A stretch of 51,303 nt of DNA from IMG/VR virus record IMGVR_UViG_3300005288_000004, positions 1-51,303 of that record, one strand, 5' to 3'. Position 1 is the first letter of the stretch; each line of letters begins with the position of its first letter. Origin of the DNA: a virus. The notes under the pieces were generated by a model. The model worked only from the letters and a program-made list of their open reading frames with translations. It was not told where the DNA came from and did not search any database. This document shows positions 1 through 9,483 of this stretch, one piece after another. The translations under genes and the position numbers were made by a program.

Positions 1-130
1 CGATCGCGGGCCATGAACTCCGTAGAGCCGGTGTCCGAGTAGAGGTACAGCGGCCAGAACACGTCCCGGTCATTCGTGGACGTGCCACGGTGCCGCGACC
101 CGGCCACCGCTGGCGAAGTGCTAGACAACC
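1..130. repeat. 130-bp direct terminal repeat (left copy)
   Basis: Bases 1-130 are identical to 51174-51303. The distal tail gene stays in frame when the two copies are merged (305 + 673 = 978 nt, 326 codons), so this is one locus seen twice. A break inside a tail gene is not a natural phage end. The likely cause is the overlap an assembler leaves when it opens a circular or circularly permuted genome. Confidence 0.95.
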
Positions 131-305
131 GTTCGAACGACGGCAGATGTAAGCCCCTCAGGCCCGGCCGCAGGAACAATCCCGTGGCCGGGCGCGTGAG
201 CTCCCATTCGCTGCCGTCCCAGCCCCGCCAAGAGAGGTCGATGCCTCTCCATGGTGAGGCCGGCGGCTGCGGCGGCATGTACGGGATGGCGTAAGCGATT
301 CCCAC
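1..305 (-). CDS. distal tail protein, N-terminal part (gene crosses the window ends)
   Basis: This is the first part of the gene that finishes at 50501. The start is a GTG at 305 (MGIAYAIPY), preceded by GGAGG 7 nt upstream and placed just after the tape measure stop at 318. The frame reads through to base 1 and continues at 51173, for a total of 325 aa. The product is of the distal-tail/Sipho_tail type, the hub that joins the tail tube to the tail tip. The order tape measure, distal tail protein, Gp37-like protein supports this. The gene is intact on the circle and only the cut splits it. Confidence 0.85.
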   Translation of the reverse strand, partial: MGIAYAIPYMPPQPPASPWRGIDLSWRGWDGSEWELTRPATGLFLRPGLRGLHLPSFERLSSTSPAVAGSRHRGTSTNDRDVFWPLYLYSDTGSTEFMARD

Positions 306-317
306 TAGTAGGCCTCC

Positions 318-3300
318 CTAGATTCCGAAAGCGGCGAAAGTGTCCCGCCGCTTCGTTTCGATACGGTCGGCAACCTCGTGAGGATCCCAACCGACGTTGC
401 CGTAGAAGTTGGTGTCCCCACGGCCGCCGCCTTGCGCTGCCAGTCGGCTGATGTCCGCCCACTGCTGCGGGTTGAGGATCGCCTCAGGCTTGCCGGTACG
501 GTTGACGACCTGCGAGATGCCGGGAGGCAGGATGCCGCCCATGTCATACAGCGCAGGGTCTCCCGTTGCCGAACCCTTGCCGCCGGTGATGAGGTCGGTG
601 ATGCTGCCGAACAGCTTCTTGCCGACGCCGATAGCGAGGTCTGCGATCATGCCGGCCGCGGGGAACGCCTCCTTGAACTTGGACAGCAGTCCGTCGAGGA
701 TGCCCGCCAGCGGGTTGAACCCGCCGCCGGAAGGGACGCCCGCGCCGCCGAGATAGCTGTACGGGTTGATGTCGTTCGGCCACCCGCCGGCGAAGGTCCC
801 GAAGTGCAGGTGAGGACCAGACGTGATGCCGGTGTTACCCGACAGCGCGATCTGCTGCCCCGCCCGAACCATGTCACCGACCTTGACGGCCATGGAGGAC
901 AGGTGAGCGAACCACGACTGGATACCGGATCCGCCGTCGACGTGGACCTCGTTGCCGCCCCAAACGCCAGGCGCCTGAACGCCGGGCCCGGACCAACTGA
1001 CCCGGCCGTTCTCCGTTGCGAACACCGGAGTGCCGACCGAAGCTGCGAAGTCGACGCCCTTGTGGATCCGGTTGTAACCCTGCGTCTCGATCATTTGCGT
1101 CAGCGGGTTTACGATGCCGCCCTTGGCGAAGCCCTCACCGAAGAGTGCCCGCACCTCGGATGCCTTCCGGCCCATGATGGCGGCCTTGTTCATCGCGTAC
1201 AGGCGCGCGCGCTCGTACGGGTCACGCATGACCTCGGAGACCAGCACGCCCTCACCCTGACGCATCGGCACCAGCTGATCGTCACCGTTACGCCAGGACG
1301 ACTGCCCCGGAAGTATGCCACCGCGGGCGAACCCGTCAGGGAGCGCCACACGGGGCAGCTTGTCGATGCCCGGCAGGATCCCGGCCACGGTGTTGAACGC
1401 ACCGATCAGGCCATCATTGATGACCGTGTCGATGACGAACTTCACCGGCATCTTGGCGATCTCGATCAGCTTGTCCCAAGCCGTCTTGATGAAGCCAACG
1501 CCCTTGTCGAAAGCATCCGGGATCGTCTTCGTAATGAAGTCCGACAGCGTGTCAAAGACAGGCTTGATGACGTTTTCCCAAACCCACTTGATGGCATTAC
1601 CGATACCATCAAACGCAGGCTGGATGACGTTGTTCAGCACCCAGACGAGCGAGTCGAACACCGGCTTTATGACGTTGTCCCAAACCCACTTGATCGCGTT
1701 ACCGATACCGTCAAAAACAGGCTTGACTACGTTCAGGTAGAGCCAGTTGAGCGCGTCCGGAATGACCGTCTGGAAGAAGTAAACCCAGTTGTCGAACACG
1801 GGCTTGATTACGTTGGTCCAGACCCAGTTGATTGCGTTCCCGATACCGTCGAACACGGGTTTGATGACGTTGTCGTAAAGCCACGTAAAGACGGCGGGAA
1901 GGGTGACCTGGAACAGGTAAACCCAAGCGTCGAACGTGGGCTTGATGACGTTGTCCCAGACCCACGAGATGGCCGTACCGATCGCGTCAAAGACCGGCTT
2001 GATAACCGAGTCATGTAGCCATGTGAAGGCTGCCGAGAAGACGTCGCGGATGAAGCTGACGGCGTTGTTAAACACCGTCACCGCGCCATTCCACCAGTCC
2101 GAGATGACGTTGCCGATGGCAGTGAACGTATCCACCATGCTGTTCCAGAAGACCATAAACAGCGGGATCAAGATGTACGTGACCAAGGAAACGATCAGCT
2201 GCCCGACGCCTCGGAAGAACATGTAGAATCCGCCGATAATGACGCTCGCGGAATCAAAGACCGGCTTGAGGATATTCAGCCAGAGCCAGTTGAATACCGC
2301 GCCCACAGCGTTCACTGCCACAGATATGCCGTCGAAAACCGGCTTGATGATCGTTTCGTACAGCCAGTTCAGCGCCGAACCGATGCCGTCAGTTGCGTAC
2401 TTGACGCCGTCCGTGAACAGCCATGTGAACGCGTCGCCGACAACATGGGCAGCGGCGGAAATCCAGTCGAACACTGGCTTGATGATGTCCGTCCAGAGCC
2501 AGCTGAAGAACCCGCCCACAGCCTTGATCGCGTTATCCCACGCCGGCAGTGCCGTGTCCGTGAACCACGAGACAACGACGCCGATAGCATCCTGAATCCA
2601 CTTGAAGGCGTTAGTGACGGCTTCGGAGACCCATCGCATTGCAGCGTCTACGCCGTCCTTGAACCAGCCGATGTTCTCGTAAGCCGCCCAGATGGCCGCG
2701 CCGATCGCGGCCACGGCCAGAATGATCCAGCCCACGGGCCCGAGCGCGATCAGCCAGGCCGCAGCGATCCTGACTGCGTTGATCGTTGCCTGGGCGGCCA
2801 TGAGGATCCAGCCGCCGACCATGACCGTAACTGCCCACGAGTGCGAGAAGGCAGCCCCGATGGCCTCGCTCTTCGTTATCCCCCATGCGATCTTCTGCTG
2901 TACAGCCGACTTCATGGCCTCGACGCCCAGCGCTACCCAGTGCGGGATGAGCGACAGGATGATGAGCCCAACGACGATGCCAATGGGCTCGCGGAACTCC
3001 CAAATCTTCTTGATGACATCGCCAAGAATCGAGATGGATTTCTCGAACGCCTCACGGATACCGGCGCCGGCCTTCACCCAGCCCTCAAGCTGGCCGGAGA
3101 ACTGGTCGCGGGTCGCTGCGTCCATGGATATGCCGCTGGCGATCCCGATGATCGCGTCCCGAACGCCGAGCAGGAACCCAACCAGGGGCGAGTCTTCCTC
3201 CCACCCGAAAGCGTCGAAGAGCTTCCCCTTGTAGTCGCCTTTCACGATGAGGTCATAAAGGCCCTCCGCGCCAGCTTTGGCCTTGAGTAGGAAGTCAACG

Positions 3301-4262
3301 AAGGGTGAGTCTTCCTCCCAGCCGAAGGCTTCCCGGAGTTTGCCGGTGTAGTCACCCTTCACGATCAGGTCGTACAGTCCTTGGGCGCCGGTGATGGCCT
3401 TGTCCAGGAATACGCCGATTGCCGCGCCAGCGATCTTCGCTCCAGCCTCAAGGGGCTTGAGCCACTCAATGGCGCCGGAGAAGAACTGCTGAATCTTGGG
3501 GTACACGCCGGACAGCAGCGAGGCGCCGATACGGCCGACAGCGGCCATGGTGTTTTTGAAGGCTCCCTGCAGGGTCTTTCCGGATTCCAGAGCGGCGCCG
3601 CCAAGACCTGCTTCCATGGCGTTCTGGAAGGTCTCGAAGTTGATCTTGCCCTCAGACGCGAGGTTGACCGTCTCTTCCGCAGTCTTCCCGAGCTCCTTTG
3701 CCATGAGCTGCACAATCGGGATACCCGCGTCGTTGAGCTGCGCGATCGTGTCGCCCTGGATCTTGTTGGACGTAGCAACGCCATTGAAGATCGCACCCAT
3801 ATCGGACATCCCGACGCCAGCGATGGTAGCCGCGTCGCCGGTCAGCCGGAGGGTCCTCTCAAGCTCGGCGCCGGGCTTGATGCCAGCGGCAACTGCGCCG
3901 GCAGCAACTGTGGCGGCCTCGTCCAGCCCGAATGCCGTGCCCTTCACGGCTGCCATGGCGTTGTTCATGATGCTGGTGACTGACTCGACGTCGTGGCCGA
4001 GTCCGGTCAGCTTGGCCTTGGCGTTCTCGATTGCCTGCAGCCGACCAAAACCCTTGGTGAGGGCCACGCCGAGCCCGGCAACTGCTGCGCCACCGACAGC
4101 CAGCGCCCCGGCCTTGAGAGCCCCGCCAAGGGCATCCCCCATCTTGGACCCGGCGGACCTGCCAGACTTTGACGCTGCGTCGTCAAGCTCGCGCCCAACC
4201 TGCTTCTGGAGATCCTTGAATACCGGGACCACCAAAATATCTGCAACGCCGATGGTGGGCAT
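318..4262 (-). CDS. tape measure protein with M23 peptidase domain
   Basis: This 1314-aa protein sets tail length and sits inside the tail tube. The chosen ATG ([10 protein letters not shown]) has AGGAGG just upstream; the longer open frame to 4397 overlaps the chaperone gene and lacks such a site. The N-terminal third has Gly/Ala-rich helices and hydrophobic segments. A tandem pair of about 40-residue units ([11 protein letters not shown] then GWEEDSP) lies near 3180-3390. From about 1540 to 2500 there are many Trp-rich repeats of the type [16 protein letters not shown]. The C-terminal part (about 700-1130) is an M23/LysM-type metallopeptidase with HKGVDF and GPHLHFG, both metal-binding signatures present. 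Tape-measure peptidases of this kind are thought to open peptidoglycan during DNA entry. Confidence 0.95.
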   Translation of the reverse strand: MPTIGVADILVVPVFKDLQKQVGRELDDAASKSGRSAGSKMGDALGGALKAGALAVGGAAVAGLGVALTKGFGRLQAIENAKAKLTGLGHDVESVTSIMNNAMAAVKGTAFGLDEAATVAAGAVAAGIKPGAELERTLRLTGDAATIAGVGMSDMGAIFNGVATSNKIQGDTIAQLNDAGIPIVQLMAKELGKTAEETVNLASEGKINFETFQNAMEAGLGGAALESGKTLQGAFKNTMAAVGRIGASLLSGVYPKIQQFFSGAIEWLKPLEAGAKIAGAAIGVFLDKAITGAQGLYDLIVKGDYTGKLREAFGWEEDSPFVDFLLKAKAGAEGLYDLIVKGDYKGKLFDAFGWEEDSPLVGFLLGVRDAIIGIASGISMDAATRDQFSGQLEGWVKAGAGIREAFEKSISILGDVIKKIWEFREPIGIVVGLIILSLIPHWVALGVEAMKSAVQQKIAWGITKSEAIGAAFSHSWAVTVMVGGWILMAAQATINAVRIAAAWLIALGPVGWIILAVAAIGAAIWAAYENIGWFKDGVDAAMRWVSEAVTNAFKWIQDAIGVVVSWFTDTALPAWDNAIKAVGGFFSWLWTDIIKPVFDWISAAAHVVGDAFTWLFTDGVKYATDGIGSALNWLYETIIKPVFDGISVAVNAVGAVFNWLWLNILKPVFDSASVIIGGFYMFFRGVGQLIVSLVTYILIPLFMVFWNSMVDTFTAIGNVISDWWNGAVTVFNNAVSFIRDVFSAAFTWLHDSVIKPVFDAIGTAISWVWDNVIKPTFDAWVYLFQVTLPAVFTWLYDNVIKPVFDGIGNAINWVWTNVIKPVFDNWVYFFQTVIPDALNWLYLNVVKPVFDGIGNAIKWVWDNVIKPVFDSLVWVLNNVIQPAFDGIGNAIKWVWENVIKPVFDTLSDFITKTIPDAFDKGVGFIKTAWDKLIEIAKMPVKFVIDTVINDGLIGAFNTVAGILPGIDKLPRVALPDGFARGGILPGQSSWRNGDDQLVPMRQGEGVLVSEVMRDPYERARLYAMNKAAIMGRKASEVRALFGEGFAKGGIVNPLTQMIETQGYNRIHKGVDFAASVGTPVFATENGRVSWSGPGVQAPGVWGGNEVHVDGGSGIQSWFAHLSSMAVKVGDMVRAGQQIALSGNTGITSGPHLHFGTFAGGWPNDINPYSYLGGAGVPSGGGFNPLAGILDGLLSKFKEAFPAAGMIADLAIGVGKKLFGSITDLITGGKGSATGDPALYDMGGILPPGISQVVNRTGKPEAILNPQQWADISRLAAQGGGRGDTNFYGNVGWDPHEVADRIETKRRDTFAAFGI

Positions 4263-4281
4263 GGGTCCTCCTATGGAGTTG

Positions 4282-5075
4282 TCAGATGTCTTCGGGCGTG
4301 AACCCGAACTGCTGGACGAAGAGCTCAGCCCAGTTGCGTTCCGCTGCCGCGATGGCACGGTCAATCTCGGTGTACGGGGCGGGGAACGGCTTCTCATCGC
4401 CGGGCTTCCCGCCGGCTACCGCGATGCTGACCTGCCGCAAGCCTTTGATGGCGTGCAGGATCTCGCGGAGCATGGTGATATTCAGGTCGAACTCTGAAAT
4501 TCTGGGGGACCACGGATCAGAGTCATCGTCCTGGCGGGACAGTCTCAGCTCCGCCAAGTGTTTGGCCGCTTCCGGGTCATTGGCGATCGCCTCGTTGAGC
4601 CTGCAAGCGGTGGGCAGGTTGTCGATCAGCTCGAGCAACGCCACCCACCGCTTGGCCCGGAACCACTCCGCCAAGTCCACGCCGAACTCCCGTAGAAGGT
4701 CGGCGCGGATCTGCGGGCGGTAACGGGCGATCAGCTCGCGGAGGCGGTACCTTCCCCCGGAGTCCCTACCGTCTGCTGGTAGTAGGCCATGACGCGCTCG
4801 ATGAGTGCACCATGGACGCGCAGAGGCAGCCGGGCCGCGACGTACGCCTCATAGTCCTCCTTGGACAGCCACTCCGCGAGGAGTGCGAAGTCCGTCCGGC
4901 CGGTGCCCTCGAACTTGGCGAAGAACGCCTCAGCCTCGACGGCGGGCAGGTCGTACAGGTCAGGGAACGTGATGCGCTTCCCGCCCTTGAGTGCGAGCAC
5001 GAAAGGTTCCGGCTTGGCGACCTCCGCCTCGAGGGCTGCGAGGGTCAGGTTGATGTTCGGCTTGTCTACGGCCAT
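4282..5075 (-). CDS. tail assembly chaperone GT (product of -1 frameshift)
   Basis: This is the long form of the tail chaperone. Translation starts at the ATG at 5075, slips back one base at GGGGGAA (4758-4752) and continues in the overlapping frame to 4282, giving about 264 aa. After the slip the frame reads [15 protein letters not shown] and then joins the segment starting [10 protein letters not shown]. That segment has no start site or ribosome site of its own. Tail chaperones G and GT, made by frameshifting just upstream of the tape measure gene, are conserved in siphophages; they coat the tape measure protein during tail assembly. Position, heptamer and open -1 frame all agree. Confidence 0.9.
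4731..5075 (-). CDS. tail assembly chaperone G (unshifted form)
   Basis: The protein is 114 aa and acidic, starting [12 protein letters not shown], and lies between the major tail protein and the tape measure. It is the in-frame product that ends a few codons after the slippery site GGGGGAA. In lambda-type tails the short form is made in excess over the frameshifted form, and both bind the tape measure while the tube assembles. The upstream sequence GGAGG lies close to the ATG. Confidence 0.92.
   Translation of the reverse strand: MAVDKPNINLTLAALEAEVAKPEPFVLALKGGKRITFPDLYDLPAVEAEAFFAKFEGTGRTDFALLAEWLSKEDYEAYVAARLPLRVHGALIERVMAYYQQTVGTPGEGTASAS
4752..4758 (-). other. programmed -1 frameshift heptamer GGGGGAA
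   Basis: On the minus strand the zero frame reads CCG GGG GAA. Slipping back one base gives GGG GGA and opens a frame that continues for about 160 codons. GGGGGAA-type heptamers are known at this place in other siphophage chaperone genes. The stop of the short form lies nine codons after the slip. Confidence 0.88.
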
Positions 5076-5104
5076 GGTGTTACCTCCGGGTGTGAGGGGT
5101 GGGT

Positions 5105-5269
5105 TTACTTGGTGGACTTGGGTGCGTCAGCCTTGGCGGCGTCAGCTTCCTTGACGTCGGCCGTGCGGGCCTTCTGCTCGGTGTATCCATCGCGGCGCAG
5201 CTCGGCGGCCTCGGTGGAGACGGCGGTCTCGACGGTGTGCTTACCGTCCTTGGAAATGAAGCGGGGCAT
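5105..5269 (-). CDS. small basic/acidic protein between tail genes
   Basis: This 54-aa open frame starts at an ATG (MPRFISKDGK) 11 nt after a GGAG site and ends in a Lys/Ala-rich tail (DAAKADAPKSTK). It sits between the major tail protein and chaperone G, fills what would otherwise be an empty 270-bp gap, and follows the same strand and spacing. I do not recognise the family. The first residues resemble small structural proteins often found next to major tail genes in actinophages, but that is only a resemblance. Confidence 0.7.
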   Translation of the reverse strand: MPRFISKDGKHTVETAVSTEAAELRRDGYTEQKARTADVKEADAAKADAPKSTK

Positions 5270-5354
5270 ATCGGCTCCTAAAGATTTCGGGTGTCAGGTG
5301 GAAACGGTGCGCGCCGCCACACCCGGAGAACGACGCGCACCGTGCTTGAGGGGG

Positions 5355-6020
5355 TTACGGTGCGGCGGTGAAGCCCATGACCGTCTTGTGCGTCACAGCA
5401 CCGGTACCGCCGATGTAGTGGCGGACAGGGGTGCCGATCTCCGAGTCAGTGAAGACGTCGAACGTGAGCGGCTGGGAGACCGGGTCGCCGGTGCCCCACT
5501 TCTGAGAGTCGGTGGAAGCGAGCTTCACCGCGCCGTAGCCGCGGCCCAGGATCCAGTTCGCGGCGGCCGGACCGTCAGAGCCGACGATCAGGAGACGGTA
5601 CTCCTGGCCAACAGGCAGGTCAGGCTCGTCGATGACGATCTCGCCCGTGGTCACGTCCTGCGTGACCGCGGAAAGGTCCGTGCCGTACGTGAGCTCCAGC
5701 ATGTGCTTGCGGCCGGTCTCCAGAGGCGTCATGGTCACGGACCGCGCAACCTCAGTGATGTCGGACCGCACCGCGGACGCATAGCCCAGCGCTGTCACAT
5801 CCTCCTTGGAGATGTCCCGGCCGAACTCGTAGCCGTCCGGAGTGACCAGACCGACAGGCAGCCAGCCCAACGTCTTCAGGTCGATCAGGGCACCGCCAAC
5901 GCCGAACAGCGTCTCGGGGAGATCGACGGTGGTGGGGGCCAGGAAGGCGACGGCCTTCTGGATTTTGCGGATCAGGGCGCGTTCGTCGGAGTCCTGACGG
6001 ATGGTATCGAAGGTAGGCAA
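5355..6020 (-). CDS. major tail protein
   Basis: The protein is 221 aa. It sits between the tail terminator and the tail chaperones, the fixed place of the tail-tube subunit. It has mixed beta-type sequence with no membrane segment and ends in a Gly/Thr-rich strand region (GGTGAVTHKTVMGF). It would stack in hexameric rings to form the tail tube. A GAAAGGGG site precedes the ATG. Expression is expected to be high, late in infection. Confidence 0.85.
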   Translation of the reverse strand: MPTFDTIRQDSDERALIRKIQKAVAFLAPTTVDLPETLFGVGGALIDLKTLGWLPVGLVTPDGYEFGRDISKEDVTALGYASAVRSDITEVARSVTMTPLETGRKHMLELTYGTDLSAVTQDVTTGEIVIDEPDLPVGQEYRLLIVGSDGPAAANWILGRGYGAVKLASTDSQKWGTGDPVSQPLTFDVFTDSEIGTPVRHYIGGTGAVTHKTVMGFTAAP

Positions 6021-6065
6021 AATAGACCCCTTTCAAGGGCGATGAGTTGATTTCCCCGTTTGGGG

Positions 6066-6470
6066 TCAGAGGGGCCGGGACGTCACAAGGAAAGTCGCGG
6101 CTGCTTTGTTCAGCGTGTCGGACTGGTAAGGGACGTCGGTCGGGGTGATGTCCGCAGCGATGCTGTCGATGTACCCGGACGGCGTCTCAATGTCAGATCC
6201 GATGATGGATGCGCTGATGGACTCGAGCGTGCTCAAGGCTTGCTGGCCGGGCGCGTAAACCTCGAGCGTTGCCCGGTCCACCCGGTCAACGAATCCCCGA
6301 GTGCCGCCAGTGACGTAGATCAGGACCATCGGAAACGGTGGCTTGATTGCGCCGTACTCGTTGGCGTCGATCTGGTAGACCGCCCGGACCGGCTGTCCGA
6401 GGTGCGTGGCCCCGTCGATCAGGTCGAACAGTGCGTCACGGGTATCCGGGAAGACTAGAGCGTCAATCAT
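6066..6470 (-). CDS. tail terminator protein
   Basis: The protein is 134 aa and lies between the HK97-gp10-like gene and the major tail gene, where tail terminators (lambda gpU type) are encoded. It begins with an aspartate-rich helix, followed by strands that include PFPMVLIYVTGG. Its ATG overlaps the stop of the gene upstream (TAATG), so the two are translationally coupled. The role is to cap the finished tail and dock it to the head. The function is assigned mainly by gene order and size. Confidence 0.7.
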   Translation of the reverse strand: MIDALVFPDTRDALFDLIDGATHLGQPVRAVYQIDANEYGAIKPPFPMVLIYVTGGTRGFVDRVDRATLEVYAPGQQALSTLESISASIIGSDIETPSGYIDSIAADITPTDVPYQSDTLNKAAATFLVTSRPL

Positions 6471-6868
6471 TACCGCCCCTTCGACCAGTTAGCAGCCTGC
6501 GCTTTGGTAGCCTGCCGCTGGGTGCCGTCCCGGCGCGTATAGGTGACCATCTCGCGCCCGCCATCAAGCGTTGGGCGGGCGACAGCCATAGACTCAGCCA
6601 CGCGCAGCAAGATCGCGTCGCGTGTGTCGCGCCAGTCCTTGCGGGACTCGCGGACCACGGCGCCGGCGCGGCGTTCGTTCGCCCAGCCGGCAGTGACCGT
6701 CGTCGGCGCGGCCTCGTACTCGCCGCGGCCAACAGCCTGCGCGTTACCCGCCAGACGTTGCGCTGCCGCCAGCGTCGCCTCGCCGACAGCCGAAGAGGTC
6801 GCGATGTCCCGGAGCCCAGCGTCGTCGGCCATGTAGCTCCGAGACCCGGGAACCTTACGGAGTGCCAT
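6470..6868 (-). CDS. HK97 gp10-like head-tail joining protein
   Basis: The protein is 132 aa and rich in Ala and Arg. It lies between the head-closure-type gene and the tail terminator, the place of HK97 gp10-like neck proteins. The C-terminus is basic (KAQAANWSKGR). It overlaps the genes on both sides by one base, as expected for a tightly packed head-tail connector cluster. The role is inferred from order, size and overall character, as I see no diagnostic motif. Confidence 0.6.
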   Translation of the reverse strand: MALRKVPGSRSYMADDAGLRDIATSSAVGEATLAAAQRLAGNAQAVGRGEYEAAPTTVTAGWANERRAGAVVRESRKDWRDTRDAILLRVAESMAVARPTLDGGREMVTYTRRDGTQRQATKAQAANWSKGR

Positions 6869-7239
6869 CAGGCCATCACCAACCCAACCTCAGAGCCGTA
6901 CGGCCACTCGCCAGGGCGCCCGTCCACCGACCACGTCCCGGCCATGCGCGCTCCCGCGGGAACGATGACGCGGTCAGCAGGAAGGAACGTGAACCCGGGG
7001 TCCCGGTAAAGGACGGCCGTGGAACTCACAACATCGGCACGGTCCACCGGATCAGCGGTCGCCCGCGGCCCGATCAAACAATCCGTCACGGGGATCTCCT
7101 GACTGGGCAGCGGGTTGCCCTTCGCGTCACGGCCGCCGCCACGGAGCACCACAACATCTGTGCGCCACGACTTCGGGAACCTCTTCACGAGCGACAGGCC
7201 AGGCACGCTGTATTCCGGGAACGCGTAAGCAATACCCAT
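6868..7239 (-). CDS. head closure / head-tail connector protein
   Basis: The protein is 123 aa starting MGIAYAFPEYSVPG, preceded by GGGAGG. A longer open frame to 7326 overlaps the upstream gene and was not used. It has beta-rich sequence with a late segment GTWSVDGRPGEWP of the kind seen in phage stopper (head-closure) proteins of actinophages. It sits second in the four-gene connector block. The first residues (MGIAYA) resemble the start of the distal tail protein (MGIAYAIPY), probably by chance. Confidence 0.6.
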   Translation of the reverse strand: MGIAYAFPEYSVPGLSLVKRFPKSWRTDVVVLRGGGRDAKGNPLPSQEIPVTDCLIGPRATADPVDRADVVSSTAVLYRDPGFTFLPADRVIVPAGARMAGTWSVDGRPGEWPYGSEVGLVMA

Positions 7240-7240
7240 C

Positions 7241-7645
7241 TCAACCTCCCGGGTGAATCGTCCATGCCTGCCGGCGGGGACGAGACTTGCCCAACAGCCG
7301 CTTGTCGGCGGCCGACAAGTAAACATTCCCGTCAGGATTCAGCACCTTGCCGCCCATCGAAAACGGGCCACTGCCGAACTGGATCGACTCCATACCAGCA
7401 GTCGGTGCGTCCTCAGAAATGTCCATGGCTCGCTTGACCATGCGGCAGACAACGAGCCTCGGGATGTCCGGATCCATTCCGCCGTCTTCCACCGGAATGG
7501 AGAGTCTGACATCGATGTCCGGATAGTTCCCGCGGGCCTCAACCGATGCTTCATGCAGCTTCTGAGTGGCTTCGGGTTCATCCTCGGCAGGCAGGTCCGG
7601 CCAGTGAAGCTTGAGGTCGGCCAGTGTCGCGTAGTCGCTGGCCAT
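7241..7645 (-). CDS. head-tail adaptor (gp6/gp15-like)
   Basis: The protein is 134 aa and starts MASDYATLADLKLHWPDLP. The opening pattern, a short strand, a Leu-rich helix and then W-PD, is typical of helical adaptor proteins that dock under the portal (HK97 gp6, SPP1 gp15 class). The middle holds an LVVCRMVKRAM helix followed by a GPFSMGGKV loop. It is the first connector after the capsid block. Confidence 0.7.
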   Translation of the reverse strand: MASDYATLADLKLHWPDLPAEDEPEATQKLHEASVEARGNYPDIDVRLSIPVEDGGMDPDIPRLVVCRMVKRAMDISEDAPTAGMESIQFGSGPFSMGGKVLNPDGNVYLSAADKRLLGKSRPRRQAWTIHPGG

Positions 7646-7650
7646 GGCGC

Positions 7651-7983
7651 TTACTTCCGGGTGCGGCCGCGGCGGGCCGCGGCAGGTGCCGTGAAGTCAG
7701 GCTGTTCGTCAGCGGCGGGAGGACTGGAGTCATCCCCGTCGCTGTCACCGTCCGCTCCGTCGTCGGCACCAGAGTCGCCGCTGGAGTCGCCGTCGGGCTC
7801 TTCATCCTGCGAACCCGAATCGGCGGAGCTATCGGCCTCGTCAGAGTCGGCCGTTTCCTCGGGTTCGAGGACGTGCTCTCCGACTTGCTCGACGGCCCAC
7901 TCGGGGACTTTATCCCCGGGATTGAAACTCACGGGCCGGTACTCTGGATTCATGAGGGCTACGTGCGTAGAAAACTTGGGCAC
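7651..7983 (-). CDS. acidic low-complexity protein after the major capsid gene
   Basis: The protein is 110 aa. The first 45 residues are ordered-looking (MPKFSTHVALMNPEY). The rest is a long Asp/Ser/Glu run, about 50 residues and strongly acidic, that ends in a basic tail (ARRGRTRK). It starts at GTG after AAAGGAA. Proteins of this shape are common just after capsid genes in actinophages and have no known function. The acidic stretch could act in head assembly or mimic DNA, but that is speculation. Confidence 0.75.
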   Translation of the reverse strand: MPKFSTHVALMNPEYRPVSFNPGDKVPEWAVEQVGEHVLEPEETADSDEADSSADSGSQDEEPDGDSSGDSGADDGADGDSDGDDSSPPAADEQPDFTAPAAARRGRTRK

Positions 7984-8051
7984 TGTCGTTCCTTTCGCTC
8001 AAGGGGGTTAGGGATGGGGCGCGACCAAAGCCGCGCCCCATCAGGTCACGC

Positions 8052-9068
8052 TCAGAGGACCGTGGCCACCAGCGACAGGTTGGCGTTGGCCAGCACCGGG
8101 AGGGCGATGGCGTCCGACTCCACCGTCGCGATGTGCGGGATCGAGGTCGCCTTGTGGGCGCCGACAACGACACCAGGCTGCTCGACGTCAGACAGGCCGT
8201 AATCGGCCTCCTGCGAAGTCAGAGTCTGACCCCAGAAGGTCCCGCCCAGCTCCGACTCACCGGACATCGGATCAACCGGGGAGGGCAGCAGGAGCAGCTT
8301 GTTGTCCGACAGGACACGGCCGCCGGAGGTACGACGGTCATAGATGGTGACCGGCGGCAGACCAGCAGCGATCAGGTACTGCCGAACCTCAGTCTCGATG
8401 GCCGGCCGGGTAGCGCCGCCAATCAGAGTGGTCTTGAACTGGTCGCCTGCGGCCAGTGCTGTGAAGACGCGCTGGGGCATCACGATGGCGCCCGGAGCTT
8501 CCTCGTCGTTCGTGGTCTTGTAGGTGGCCACCAGCGTCTGCAGGTAGGTGAGGCGGTCCACGGCGGACGTGGACCACAGCTGCGCGGCCGTCAGGGTGTG
8601 GCCAGCGGTGCGACCGAAGTCGTCATCGAAGAGCACGTTGCCCTGGTTGACGGTGGCCTTACCGGTTTCCAGCACGGTGCCGCGGAGGCGCTCGATGCGG
8701 TCTGCAATAGCCTTCGCGACGTTCTTGGCTTCCTTGAGGATGCTGTTACGCAGCACGTCATCGGAAGCATTACGGGAGCGCAGCTGGTCGTACTCGGAGA
8801 TGATCCGCTTCTGCCCAAGGGGCAGCATCTCGAGCGTGACGCGCTGGCCCGTGGTGCTACCAGCGATCTCGGGCTCAGCATCGAACGCACGGAACGATGC
8901 TTCAGCGACGAGGCCAGCCTGGCCCTTCACGAAACGAACATTGATGTCGTTCACGAAGGTGTTGGGCAGCCATGGGGCAAGCGAGGTCCGGTTGACTTCC
9001 AGATCCTCAAGGGCCGTGCGGACGTAGCCGGTCAGCTCGGCGGGAGTGATGAGATCAGTCCAAAGCAT
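8052..9068 (-). CDS. major capsid protein
   Basis: The 338-aa protein lies after the scaffold and decoration genes. Sequence and length fit the lambda gpE type of HK97-fold capsid protein: MLWTDLITPAELTGYVR at the start, a mid-region FDDDFGRTAGHTLTA and a C-terminal strand region. The ATG has AAAGGGGG 8 nt upstream. A separate decoration protein next door supports a lambda-like shell. Hundreds of copies build the head. Confidence 0.93.
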   Translation of the reverse strand: MLWTDLITPAELTGYVRTALEDLEVNRTSLAPWLPNTFVNDINVRFVKGQAGLVAEASFRAFDAEPEIAGSTTGQRVTLEMLPLGQKRIISEYDQLRSRNASDDVLRNSILKEAKNVAKAIADRIERLRGTVLETGKATVNQGNVLFDDDFGRTAGHTLTAAQLWSTSAVDRLTYLQTLVATYKTTNDEEAPGAIVMPQRVFTALAAGDQFKTTLIGGATRPAIETEVRQYLIAAGLPPVTIYDRRTSGGRVLSDNKLLLLPSPVDPMSGESELGGTFWGQTLTSQEADYGLSDVEQPGVVVGAHKATSIPHIATVESDAIALPVLANANLSLVATVL

Positions 9069-9084
9069 GAGTCATCCCCCTTTC

Positions 9085-9471
9085 TTAGACGAAAACGATG
9101 GTGGTTGCGGACAGCTTGGCGGCGGCGGCCGGCTTCACGAAGGTCACAGGGACCTTCGAGGCGACGACGCGGCCGTGATCGTAGAGCGGCACCGGGAAGT
9201 CGGACGTGCCGACTACGCGCTGATCCGTGAGCACGAAGCCCGCCAGGATTCCGGCGCCGGTTACGGTGCCTTCAGTGGCGTCGTACGGGACGAGAACGCC
9301 ACCGACCTTCGCCACGGGGGTGCCGGAACGGATGTAACCGTCCGGGTAGTGGGTGCCGGCAGTGAACGTGGAGATGTCGATGGTTTCGGTCCGCGCATTG
9401 TTGATCGCGTGGCCGGAACCAATCCAAGACATGTTCCCGCTGCCGAACGATTCGGTAGTCAGACGAGGCAT
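9085..9471 (-). CDS. head decoration protein (lambda gpD-like)
   Basis: The protein is 128 aa. It sits directly before the major capsid gene and is rich in Gly, Thr and Val with short strands (GTPVAKVGGVLVPYD), as in trimeric head-stabilising proteins. It probably binds the threefold points of the expanded shell. AAAGG lies upstream of the ATG. Confidence 0.8.
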   Translation of the reverse strand: MPRLTTESFGSGNMSWIGSGHAINNARTETIDISTFTAGTHYPDGYIRSGTPVAKVGGVLVPYDATEGTVTGAGILAGFVLTDQRVVGTSDFPVPLYDHGRVVASKVPVTFVKPAAAAKLSATTIVFV

Positions 9472-9483
9472 GATAAAGCCTTT

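Noticed and set aside
1-130. Natural terminal redundancy or long terminal repeats of the virion
   Set aside because: The repeat is short and lies within a tail gene far from the packaging genes, which fits an assembly overlap better.
378-2018. 546-aa open frame opposite the tape measure gene
   Set aside because: It is antisense to a certain gene, has no start signal, and its repetitive charged sequence mirrors the tape measure repeats.
1540-2500. CRISPR-like array suggested by regular repeats
   Set aside because: The repeats are coding, in frame and of varying sequence; they are protein repeats of the tape measure. No CRISPR array was seen in the window.
4263-4397. Longer start of the tape measure gene
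   Set aside because: The extra 45 residues overlap the chaperone gene and are low in complexity; AGGAGG sits just before the ATG at 4262.
4812-6050. 412-aa open frame opposite the tail genes
   Set aside because: It covers three well-supported tail genes on the other strand and shows no family features.
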